Shown: positions 1 to 6,946 of the stretch, piece by piece
Layout: each line of letters begins with the position of its first letter
Position numbering within the stretch: position 1 is the first letter of the stretch
Assembly: GCA_023265495.1 (NCBI GenBank)
Contig: JAHFTP010000002.1
Span: 1-31,896, forward strand
Direction: 5' to 3'
Source of the DNA: Chlamydiota bacterium
GTDB taxonomy: Bacteria; Chlamydiota; Chlamydiia; Chlamydiales; Rhabdochlamydiaceae
DNA length: 31,896 bases
Made by a program: the position numbers and the translations under genes
The notes under the pieces: model-generated
What the model was told of the DNA's origin: nothing
Databases searched by the model: none
What the model saw: the letters and a program-made list of their open reading frames with translations, nothing else

Positions 1-1
1 G

Positions 2-235
2 GCTAAACAAATAAAGTTATTAACAGTAATGACAAATTATGGAAGCTATCTTAATGATGGAAAAGAATTTCAAGTACATCATATTGGGATCATTTACCGA
101 GTCTATGACTTCTCATTATTAACGGATATTATTCCTGAAGAGAAAAAGCTCTGGGTACATATTCAAGAGATCATACCGAAGGAATTAACCCCATTTGCCA
201 AGCAAGCCTGGTCACAAAAATTACTAGAAGAATAA
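2..235 (+). CDS. C-terminal part of a probable Nudix hydrolase (5' truncated by window)
   Basis: The frame is open from base 2, so the first internal ATG at 29 is probably not the true start and the gene begins outside the window. The visible 77 residues include GSYLNDGKEFQVHHIGIIYR, a beta-strand pattern seen after the Nudix box in many Nudix hydrolases, and an ending LTPFAKQAW that resembles the family's closing segment. The Nudix box itself (GX5EX7REUXEEXGU) would lie upstream and cannot be seen, so the family call is an inference from the tail. The stop is two bases before the ATG of the ComB-like gene, suggesting co-translation. Base composition here is AT-rich compared with the block beginning near 1550. 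Confidence 0.5.
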   Translation, partial: AKQIKLLTVMTNYGSYLNDGKEFQVHHIGIIYRVYDFSLLTDIIPEEKKLWVHIQEIIPKELTPFAKQAWSQKLLEE

Positions 236-237
236 CT

Positions 238-915
238 ATGGAATGCAAAATTTATAGAAGAAATGAATGCTCTAAAGCTCAAGGCTTGTGTGTTATAATT
301 GATGTTTTGAGAGCTTTTACTACAGCAGCATTTGCATTTGCAGCTGGAGCTAAGGAGATCATTTTTGTTTCAACCCCTGAAGAAGCTTTTGATAAACATC
401 ATGCTGACAACTCTCTCAAGCTAATGGGAGAAACTTTCGGCAAAGCTATTCCAGGTTTTCACTATGGAAATTCTCCCGCTGAATTTGAAAATATCTCTTT
501 ACACAACCATAGAATGGTACAAAGAACGTCTGCAGGGACACAGGGAGTAGTAAATTGTAGACATGCAGATCAGCTACTCATAGCAAGCTTTGTTGTAGCA
601 GAAGCAACCATAAAACGAATAAAAGCAATTTCTCCAAAGCAAGTTGCATTCATTGTAACTGGCACTCAAAATGGCGATGAAGATCTCGCATTAGCAGAAT
701 ATCTAATAGATCGGTTGAACGGTTATAATACACATGCAGATCCTTTTCTTGAGCGTGTTCGTAAGTCTCCTGAAGGAATGGTTTTTTCTGATCCTGCAGT
801 ACCTGAATTTTCTGCTAAAGATCTTGAACTTGCTCTGCACCTTGATCGTTTTTCATTTTTTATGGAGATCTCTAAGGCTAATGATGACTTAGTAGCAAGA
901 CCCGGGCATATTTAG
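238..915 (+). CDS. comB: ComB-like 2-phosphosulfolactate phosphatase family protein
   Basis: This 225-residue protein matches the ComB family, whose founding members dephosphorylate 2-phosphosulfolactate to sulfolactate in coenzyme M or sulfolactate synthesis, using magnesium. Visible family landmarks, in order, are VIIDVLRAFTTAAFAFAAGA near residues 20-39, LMGETFGKAIPGFHYGNSP near 61-79, and RTSAGTQG near 96-103. A segment with FIVTGTQNGDEDLALAEYL near 138-156 follows. The length is close to family size. The ATG lies two bases after the stop of the Nudix-like frame, so the two are probably one operon. Coenzyme M synthesis is not known from chlamydiae, so the substrate here may differ. The family assignment is firm; the specific reaction is inference. 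Confidence 0.8.
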   Translation: MECKIYRRNECSKAQGLCVIIDVLRAFTTAAFAFAAGAKEIIFVSTPEEAFDKHHADNSLKLMGETFGKAIPGFHYGNSPAEFENISLHNHRMVQRTSAGTQGVVNCRHADQLLIASFVVAEATIKRIKAISPKQVAFIVTGTQNGDEDLALAEYLIDRLNGYNTHADPFLERVRKSPEGMVFSDPAVPEFSAKDLELALHLDRFSFFMEISKANDDLVARPGHI

Positions 916-1125
916 CTTATCATTACGCGCCCAGACGCGAGCATTACGCGAGCATTTTTTACTGTCACAGGAATTGCTCGAACTTCAGCCAACTCCCTCA
1001 TTGCCTCAACTAGGGGCGCACGATTTCTTGGGTGCCGGACTGTTTTTTATGTTCCGAATACGCACCCTGTAGAGACAGGTGCCGTCCTGGAGGGGAAGTC
1101 GATCTATGCCCGGAGGAATGTTCAT
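912..1125 (-). pseudogene. Broken small reading frame, possibly a tyrosine-recombinase N-terminus remnant
   Basis: A minus-strand ATG at 1125 follows a good AGGGAG ribosome-binding site and opens MNIPPGIDRLPLQDGTCLYR, continuing VRIRNIK. This frame runs into a stop near 1006. Shifting by one base at the T6 run on the plus strand (1043-1048; A6 in the message) restores a reading frame to a stop at 912-914, including RNRAPLVEAMRELAEVRAIP. The combined product would be about 70 residues. The YRVRIR segment is reminiscent of arm-binding N-termini of tyrosine recombinases, and the piece lies just beyond the 3' end of a tRNA, a usual integration target. This is weak evidence: no catalytic residues are present. 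It may equally be an unrelated small gene with a frameshift or sequencing error at the homopolymer. Confidence 0.35.
935..956. repeat. 11-bp tandem duplication
   Basis: The unit ACGCGAGCATT occurs twice head to tail (935-945 and 946-956), with a further partial copy CATTACGCG at 921-929. It lies inside the downstream end of the broken minus-strand frame, directly after the stop of the ComB-like gene. It could be slippage debris in non-functional DNA. Confidence 0.7.
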
Positions 1126-1291
1126 GGAGTCTCCCTGTGTTTGTTTTTTCAAAGAGTTAGCCATGTGATTGTTGTCTCCTTTAGCTGCCTTTTGCGGTTT
1201 AGTGGTCATCCAGTGGCCCACAGAGCTCAGCGTTCAGGTTCGCATGTGACAAATGCCTTCCTATGTCACTTATTTTCAATGCGAAAGAATA

Positions 1292-1365
1292 TGGGGCAAC
1301 CAGGACTTGAACCTGGGACCAACGGGTTATGAGTCCGTTGCTCTAACCAACTGAGCTATTGCCCC
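1292..1365 (-). tRNA. tRNA with CAU anticodon (Met, or Ile2)
   Basis: Reading the minus strand, the acceptor arm GGGGCAA pairs fully with TTGCCCC, followed by discriminator A. The D arm is GCTC-AGTTGGTTA-GAGC. The anticodon loop CTCATAA gives CAU. The T arm is CCAGG-TTCAAGT-CCTGG. The anticodon stem ACGGA/CCCGT has an A-C mismatch at its loop-closing pair. CCA is not encoded. CAU may mean elongator methionine or, after lysidine modification, the isoleucine AUA-reading tRNA; sequence by eye does not settle this. The D loop and AT-containing acceptor fit elongator Met reasonably well. Confidence 0.93.
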
Positions 1366-1550
1366 ATTTGAATGGAAAAACATCTTAGTATGTGGAGGGG
1401 AGAAAAATCAAGGATTTTATTAGCCAAGTCTCAAAATCCTCTTCCTGTGAGATAAAATTTTGTTTTTACAATAAGGTGAGGTTCTTATAGGCCAAATCTG
1501 CCTAAACTGGTATCATCGCTCCGATTACCTATTTTGGCAGGGCAAGGACA

Positions 1551-2804
1551 GTGAGTGTTCAGTTAAAGGAAATCATTACTATTTCTGCTCTAAGAACAAA
1601 AAGTGCTATTCTCTGGACCAGCCTATTCAATGAGTTTCTCTTTTCGATTTATGGTCTGCTAGCCTTTATTCTAAGGAAGGACTTGGGGGCAACAGCCTTC
1701 CAGATTGCTTTGCTTGCCATGTTAAAGCCTGTTGTTTCCCTTTTTTCTTCCTATTGGAGTGAGAGGGTCGCTGGAAGAAAACACCTTCTTAAACCCAGTA
1801 TCTTCTGGGCAGGGATTCTCGCTAGAGTTCCTTTTTTACTGTTTCCCTTTATGGATAACGTTTGGTTTTTCATTATCTCCGCCGCTCTTCACATGCTTTT
1901 TTCCAGGGCGGGGACTCCGGCTTGGATGGAGGTGTTAAAAATTACTCTTCCTAAAAGGGAGAGGGAGAAATTTTTTTCTTTAGGCTCAGCGATAGGATAT
2001 GGGGAAGGGGTGCTTATCGCTATCGCCTTCGGTTTTCTCTTAGATCACTACTCTTTCTTGTGGAAATGGCTATTTTTCTTAAGCGCCTTTTTAGGGATCA
2101 TTGGTGTGTTTATCCAAAATAGGATTCCTCTTGCAGAAGAGGAACTGCCTCCTAAAAAAGAAAATAAAGAGAGCAATCCCTTTTTAATGGCTCCTTGGGT
2201 AGCGGCATGGAACCTCATGCAACAGAGAAAAGACTTTGCTAGGTTTCAGTGGGGGTATATGGCTTGCGGCTTTGGTCTCATGCTCATACATCCGGCTCTT
2301 CCTTTGTTTTTTGTAGATGTATTGCATCTTTCCTACAGCGATCTCGCTATTGCCTTTTCCATCGCTAAGGGTATGGGTTTTGTGTTTTCTTCTTCTTTAT
2401 GGGCTAGGGCGATGAGTAAGGTCCACGTATCTAAACTTTCTGGGATGGTGTTTTTAGGTGTGGCCTTATTTCCTCTTTTTCTGTTCTTAGCGCCCTTTCA
2501 TCTCTTTTGGCTCTACCTTGCCTACTTTGTTTACGGAGTGGCTCAGGCGGGGAGCCACCTTATCTGGAACTTGTCAGGCCCTATCTTTGCAAGGTCAGAA
2601 GACAGCTCCTTGTTTACTCATGTCAATATTTTAACGGTAGGGGTGAGGGGGTTGATTGCTCCTCCCATTGGAAGCGCCCTTTGCGTATGTTTTGGTCCTG
2701 TATTTGTCTTGTTTGCCTCTATGTTTCTCTGCGTCTATGCAAGCAGAATTCTTCTTTCGAGAAAATCTTTCCTTAAGCAAAAAGTAGCTGACGCTCCAAA
2801 TTGA
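1551..2804 (+). CDS. Major facilitator superfamily (MFS) transporter
   Basis: This 417-residue protein is strongly hydrophobic, with about 12 predicted membrane segments arranged as two six-helix halves. A charged cytoplasmic loop rich in Lys/Glu (EEELPPKKENKES, near residues 195-207) separates them. An MFS-like loop with basic residues (YWSERVAGRKH, near 68-78) follows helix 2. Family members move small solutes across the inner membrane by proton symport or antiport; the substrate cannot be told here. The chosen start is GTG at 1551, preceded by AAGGA. No in-frame ATG gives a better start before the first membrane helix. The gene stands alone on the plus strand between a minus-strand tRNA and the BON/DUF1207 gene 75 bases downstream. 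Confidence 0.85.
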   Translation: MSVQLKEIITISALRTKSAILWTSLFNEFLFSIYGLLAFILRKDLGATAFQIALLAMLKPVVSLFSSYWSERVAGRKHLLKPSIFWAGILARVPFLLFPFMDNVWFFIISAALHMLFSRAGTPAWMEVLKITLPKREREKFFSLGSAIGYGEGVLIAIAFGFLLDHYSFLWKWLFFLSAFLGIIGVFIQNRIPLAEEELPPKKENKESNPFLMAPWVAAWNLMQQRKDFARFQWGYMACGFGLMLIHPALPLFFVDVLHLSYSDLAIAFSIAKGMGFVFSSSLWARAMSKVHVSKLSGMVFLGVALFPLFLFLAPFHLFWLYLAYFVYGVAQAGSHLIWNLSGPIFARSEDSSLFTHVNILTVGVRGLIAPPIGSALCVCFGPVFVLFASMFLCVYASRILLSRKSFLKQKVADAPN

Positions 2805-2879
2805 AAAAATTATCTTTTGCGCTTAAACGGAGTATTGTTTATACATTCTTTTCATAACAAAAATTTAGGGTACTGACAG

Positions 2880-4115
2880 ATGAACAGGTGTACATCGACT
2901 CTGGCGGGGATTTCTTGCTTTCTTGGCGCTTTATCTTTGTTTGCAGATGGAGGGAAAGAGGTCCCTGATGCAAACACTCCAAAAGAGGAAGTGGCTTTTA
3001 TCGAGCCTGTGTTGCTTACCAGGACAGACAATCTGCCTGTAGAATCATTTGAAGATGCGACGGATCCTTACCTAGAAGGGTATATCCAAGCACTTGTCGA
3101 CATGCATTTCTATGAATACAAGGTGATTGTCACTGTCAAAGACCACCATGTGCATCTTGCAAATCTTCCCCGTAATGAACTCGTTGCAAACAGTATTATA
3201 TCGTTTGTAACGGACCTTCCCGGAGTAAAATCTGTAGAGGTAAAACAGCTAACAACGGAGGAGGTAGAGGCTAGGGAGAAATATGTCGAACAACCAAGAG
3301 TCAATGGGATATGGTTTCCTCAATCTACGGTCCTTTATCAACCACAGGTAGCAGACCCCAGAGAGCCTACCTATTCTGCCGCCTATCGCTTTGGTGATCA
3401 CGTGATAGGGAAACAAGCAGCCGCTGTAGCGCTCGGTGATGATTTCCCCTTTTTTCGTTGGAGAGATGTGTTTAGATGGCATGGAGACATGCAGATAGGT
3501 ATCCAAGGCGCCGTATGGGCTGTATTCAACTATACCCACATCCCAAAAAATGATAATGGCGACTTATGCGAACTTGTCAACTCTGATTATTTCTTCGGAA
3601 TACCTCTTACCTATGCCTACGATCGATGGTCGTTCCGCTTGCGCTTATATCATATCTCCAGCCACCTAGGTGATGAGCTTATGGCCAATCATCACAAGTA
3701 TGTAGATGGAAGAAAAAATCCTAGCTATGAAGCCATAGAGTATATGAGTTCCTATCAGTTTTCTGGCAACCTTAGAGCCTATTTCGGTCCGGGGATTATT
3801 TTGCACAGCGACAACTCCTTCCCCATGAAAACGTTTTATGTCAAATATGGTACAGAGTTGCGCATATTAGGAAAGAAACTCTATTACCACCGTCTCTACG
3901 GGACACCATTCCTTGCCTTCCACCTCGAAAACTGGCAGGTGAGGGACTGGGGATGGGACGTCTTTGTGAAACTGGGCTATGAGCTCAGTAAACTGCAGGG
4001 AATAGGTAGGAAGATGAGAGTGTTTATTGACTATCATCACGGTTATTCCTACGAGGGGCAGTTCTTTCTGAAAAAGACTCAGTATGGGGAAGTGGGTCTT
4101 TCCTGGGGATTTTAA
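2880..4115 (+). CDS. Secreted BON-domain / DUF1207 family protein
   Basis: The 411-residue product starts with a signal peptide (charged MNR, hydrophobic core to about residue 20, likely cleavage after SLFA near 22). Residues about 62-121 fit a BON domain, a small fold that associates with phospholipid membranes. From about 146 the text FPQSTVLYQPQVADPREP matches the start of DUF1207, a family of probable outer-membrane or periplasmic proteins. The rest is rich in Tyr, Trp and Phe in alternating strands and ends in GEVGLSWGF with terminal Phe, as typical of outer-membrane beta-barrels. An AGGG site lies nine bases before the ATG. Location in the outer envelope is inferred; the function is unknown. 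Confidence 0.8.
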   Translation: MNRCTSTLAGISCFLGALSLFADGGKEVPDANTPKEEVAFIEPVLLTRTDNLPVESFEDATDPYLEGYIQALVDMHFYEYKVIVTVKDHHVHLANLPRNELVANSIISFVTDLPGVKSVEVKQLTTEEVEAREKYVEQPRVNGIWFPQSTVLYQPQVADPREPTYSAAYRFGDHVIGKQAAAVALGDDFPFFRWRDVFRWHGDMQIGIQGAVWAVFNYTHIPKNDNGDLCELVNSDYFFGIPLTYAYDRWSFRLRLYHISSHLGDELMANHHKYVDGRKNPSYEAIEYMSSYQFSGNLRAYFGPGIILHSDNSFPMKTFYVKYGTELRILGKKLYYHRLYGTPFLAFHLENWQVRDWGWDVFVKLGYELSKLQGIGRKMRVFIDYHHGYSYEGQFFLKKTQYGEVGLSWGF

Positions 4116-4131
4116 AAATAAGGATTTGGAA

Positions 4132-4169
4132 AAAGAAAAAAGGGTTTCGTAGCAACGCCACGAAACCCT
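4132..4169 (-). terminator. Hairpin terminator for the small minus-strand gene
   Basis: AGGGTTTCGT (4141-4150) pairs perfectly with ACGAAACCCT (4160-4169) around a nine-base loop. Read on the minus strand, the stem is followed by TTTTTCTTTTTCC, the U-rich tail of an intrinsic terminator. On the plus strand only the A tract precedes it, so it serves the 64-residue gene best, though the stem may also stabilise the 3' end of the DUF1207 transcript. Confidence 0.8.
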
Positions 4170-4199
4170 CTACACACTTGCTCTGTATTTAGCGCACAG

Positions 4200-4394
4200 T
4201 TAAACGTGGACGCCTGTTGGCATACCAGAGGATGAGCCGGGGCTAGTCGTTTCTGCTGCAATAGCTTTCATTGCTACGGCTGACACTACAGCTGCTACAG
4301 GAGGTACTGCTGGTTTTGCAGGTGCTGTAGTAGTAGGTGTTGTTGGCGTTGTTGTGCTACTAGAGGCTCTCATGTCACTTCCAAAATTACACAT
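4200..4394 (-). CDS. 64-residue Thr/Ala/Pro-rich small protein, function unknown
   Basis: The ATG at 4394 is preceded by AAAAAGGAG seven bases upstream, so it is preferred to the ATG 12 codons earlier at 4430, which lacks a site. The product begins MCNFGSDMRASSS, has a Thr/Pro tract (TTTPTTPTTTAPAKPAVPP, about residues 14-32), a short hydrophobic stretch AAVVSAVAMKAIAA (about 34-47), and a Ser/Gly-rich tail. No family is recognised. The transcription unit looks complete: a TTTAAT/TATAAT promoter 67 bases upstream and an intrinsic terminator about 30 bases after the stop. The unusual composition could suit a small secreted, surface or inclusion-targeted protein, but that is a guess. Confidence 0.6.
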   Translation of the reverse strand: MCNFGSDMRASSSTTTPTTPTTTAPAKPAVPPVAAVVSAVAMKAIAAETTSPGSSSGMPTGVHV

Positions 4395-4460
4395 AATATT
4401 ACTCCTTTTTATGGTTTTTTTATTTAACACAGCGCTTGCTATGTTTGTTTCGTATCACTA

Positions 4461-4490
4461 ATTATATAATATTTTTTTATTAAAATTAAA
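4461..4490 (-). promoter_or_regulatory. Sigma-70-type promoter for the 64-residue gene
   Basis: On the minus strand a perfect TATAAT -10 box (4461-4466) lies 18 bases after TTTAAT (4485-4490). It sits in a very AT-rich 277-base interval (4395-4671) that otherwise shows no gene. The -10 box is 67 bases before the chosen ATG, leaving a leader of about 60 bases. AT richness makes chance matches possible. Confidence 0.5.
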
Positions 4491-4671
4491 CACTGATTTA
4501 TTTCTATTTAATTTATTATTCAGATGTAGTTAATGATTAACTTGATAAAATAATAAAATAATTATTTCGAGTAGTTGTAGTGAGTAGGCAAATATTATTA
4601 AGTAATTAATAGTAAAAGTTTTATGTAGGTTTTATCTGTAAATAACCGAAGATGAGCGTGTTGACGTCCTT

Positions 4672-6792
4672 TTATTTCACTATACAGAATCCGTCGGGGT
4701 AAACAGGACCATTTTTTCCTATGGCTAGGTTGCCTGTAAAAAATTGTTTATACACCTTTAGGCCTTGTTGGGCCGTTTGTACGCAGTAGAAACAGTTACT
4801 TACCCATTCAGAGCCGATGATGGTTCCGCTATTTTGGTTACAGCGGAAGCGAGTAGATACTTTTTCTTTCCAGTAGCTCGGATCTCCTAGCAGCAGTACA
4901 GGAGTTGCTGTGGCGGAGCCCACTTTCCTTCTTACTTCTTCTAGGGTGTATTCAAAATCTGTACCGATGCCTCCTGTTAAGAAGATAGGAAAATCTAAGT
5001 TAAATTCTGCTTGCCTTTCTACGAGTCTATCGAGTCGGTAGGTCATTTTAATGTCGATATAGGAGTTTTGCTGTTGCTCGCTAACGACAGAGTCCTCTTT
5101 ATGTCTAAAGTCGACAATATTTGCACAGGAGAGGAGGTTTAACTTTTTAGCTACCATGTTCCCCACTTCCATGACTCCGGGGCCCCCTCCGGTAATAAGC
5201 GCTATAGGAGTGTTTTTATTTAGCAGGGCATGGTCTACTTCTGTGCGCATTTTTTCTAAGCCGGCAAGTAGCGTGGTAAGTTCCTCTTCAAACCCGCCTC
5301 GTACAATATGGGAACCATAGATCCCAAAAGAAGTGGCTCGCAGAAACTCATCCACCAAGGCAAGAGGAACGAACATGCCTGCATCTTTTTCTGGTTTGGG
5401 GACGTACTGTAAGATCTTTTTACTTCTTTGATCTACCCAAAATACGGGGATGGCAAATTTCGCTAAGTCGTGGAGAAGAGCTCGGTCTTCGTGAGAGAAA
5501 TATTCTGCGCAAGATTGAGAAGCATATTGAAAATAGATCCCCTTCACACAGCGCTGGACTAGGTCTCCCAGCAGCAATTTTTTTGTAAGGGGAGAGGGGA
5601 AATACCTGGTGAAGAGTACTCCTTGGCTAGTAATTAATCCATTCTGGATAGCCTGAATAAAGGGGAAAATCGGCTGCTGCTCAATATATCTTTGCACCAT
5701 GAGAGCCTGCCTCTCAGGATGATAGATAAGTCCGGGGAACTCTTGTGGGTGGGGCTCTTTGGAGATCCAGTCATGAGGCTCTAGGTGGAGAAGTTGATCC
5801 CCCTTAACAATGAATACAGCCGCTTTGTGATGGATGGGGCCCGGAGCTGTTTCAAAGGCTTTAAAGAGAGCGTCATCATTTTCTAGACAGTCTTTGAGCT
5901 GATCTCTGTCTGAGAAGAATACGTGTTCTCTATGAGGCTCCAATGTGTAAAATTCTAGAGGGATAAATTGGATTTCTTCATCCGACTCTCCATAGAGCTC
6001 ATATACATCTCCTGAGGCTTTGGTGTCAGGCTCCAAAACGGAGGCGCTTGTGTGATGAATCCCCTGCGGTAGTAACGATTCTACTACCCTGCCAAAGACT
6101 GTACGCACGTGCAGTGGCTGTGTCTTTACTAAGAGAATTTCTCCGCTAGGCACTTTTTTTTCCGCTCTCGGAATCCATTTTTGCTCTATTTGAAGCAGGG
6201 AGCGCAGCTTGAACTCTGTGTGGGTAAGGGCCTTTGCTAGTGTCGGAATGAACCCTTCTACAACGGGATCATAAGTAATGATCCCATTTAACAGAGTTAA
6301 GTGAGCAATCGTATACCCATCTTTCTTTTCTAAAACCAGTTCTTCACTTCCGTGGGGATCCCCTAGGTAGAGAAGAGGGCGTCCTTCCCTATCGTTTCTA
6401 TTGTACATGCGTAGGAGATAGTCGGGATCTCGTACTTTTCTTCTCTCATCGGCTGCAAAGAGTTTTCCAATGAAAGCTCCCTCTTTAACATGCTTGAGAA
6501 GCAAGGTAGAGAGTTTTCCTCTTGCAATAAGGTCGAGCTTTATTTTGGCTTTTCCTTTTTTTCTATCTAGATGGATCTCGCTGCTTACAGCATCCAGTCC
6601 TAGCTGGGCAAGTGTGCTCTTGATATTGAAAAAAACACGATCATGCGGAATTTGGAATCCGATAAAAGCAGGGGATATGTTCGTGATGCCAACTGTTACG
6701 GTAGCAAGCTGGGGGGTGATGTGCTGTATAGACTCAATGGCTCCGTCAGGAGTGACAAGATCGTATAGGTCTGAAATAAGATAACTTTCCAT
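4672..6792 (-). CDS. Large protein with a C-terminal LOG-like (lysine decarboxylase-like) Rossmann domain
   Basis: The product has 706 residues. The first ~500 show no domain I recognise. The C-terminal ~170 residues carry the two signatures of the LOG/TIGR00730 fold: GGGPGVMEVGN at 535-545 and TGGIGTDFEYTLEEVRRK at 606-623, the latter retaining the GGxGTxxE nucleotide-binding and catalytic pattern with Thr in place of the usual Pro. Family members hydrolyse nucleoside 5'-monophosphates (cytokinin-activating or related phosphoribohydrolases). AAAGGA lies four bases before the ATG. The gene lies 154 bases after the papain-like gene on the same strand and may be co-transcribed with it, or start from a promoter in that gap. 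The activity is inferred; no substrate can be read from sequence. Confidence 0.65.
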   Translation of the reverse strand: MESYLISDLYDLVTPDGAIESIQHITPQLATVTVGITNISPAFIGFQIPHDRVFFNIKSTLAQLGLDAVSSEIHLDRKKGKAKIKLDLIARGKLSTLLLKHVKEGAFIGKLFAADERRKVRDPDYLLRMYNRNDREGRPLLYLGDPHGSEELVLEKKDGYTIAHLTLLNGIITYDPVVEGFIPTLAKALTHTEFKLRSLLQIEQKWIPRAEKKVPSGEILLVKTQPLHVRTVFGRVVESLLPQGIHHTSASVLEPDTKASGDVYELYGESDEEIQFIPLEFYTLEPHREHVFFSDRDQLKDCLENDDALFKAFETAPGPIHHKAAVFIVKGDQLLHLEPHDWISKEPHPQEFPGLIYHPERQALMVQRYIEQQPIFPFIQAIQNGLITSQGVLFTRYFPSPLTKKLLLGDLVQRCVKGIYFQYASQSCAEYFSHEDRALLHDLAKFAIPVFWVDQRSKKILQYVPKPEKDAGMFVPLALVDEFLRATSFGIYGSHIVRGGFEEELTTLLAGLEKMRTEVDHALLNKNTPIALITGGGPGVMEVGNMVAKKLNLLSCANIVDFRHKEDSVVSEQQQNSYIDIKMTYRLDRLVERQAEFNLDFPIFLTGGIGTDFEYTLEEVRRKVGSATATPVLLLGDPSYWKEKVSTRFRCNQNSGTIIGSEWVSNCFYCVQTAQQGLKVYKQFFTGNLAIGKNGPVYPDGFCIVK

Positions 6793-6946
6793 TGAGTCCT
6801 TTCAGGGGGATATTTTGTTCTTTGCGCGTATCGTTTTCCCTATTTATGGGATACTGAAGAATGGTTTTTTAGGAAAGAAGATTTTTTAGAAGAAGTTATG
6901 TAGCTTACATTTGCATCTACGAGGTGTAAAATGGGTCAAAGTAGGA

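Noticed and set aside
1141..1332. Plus-strand frame of 63 codons crossing the tRNA
   Set aside because: It runs antisense through a clear tRNA gene, has no ribosome-binding site and no family resemblance.
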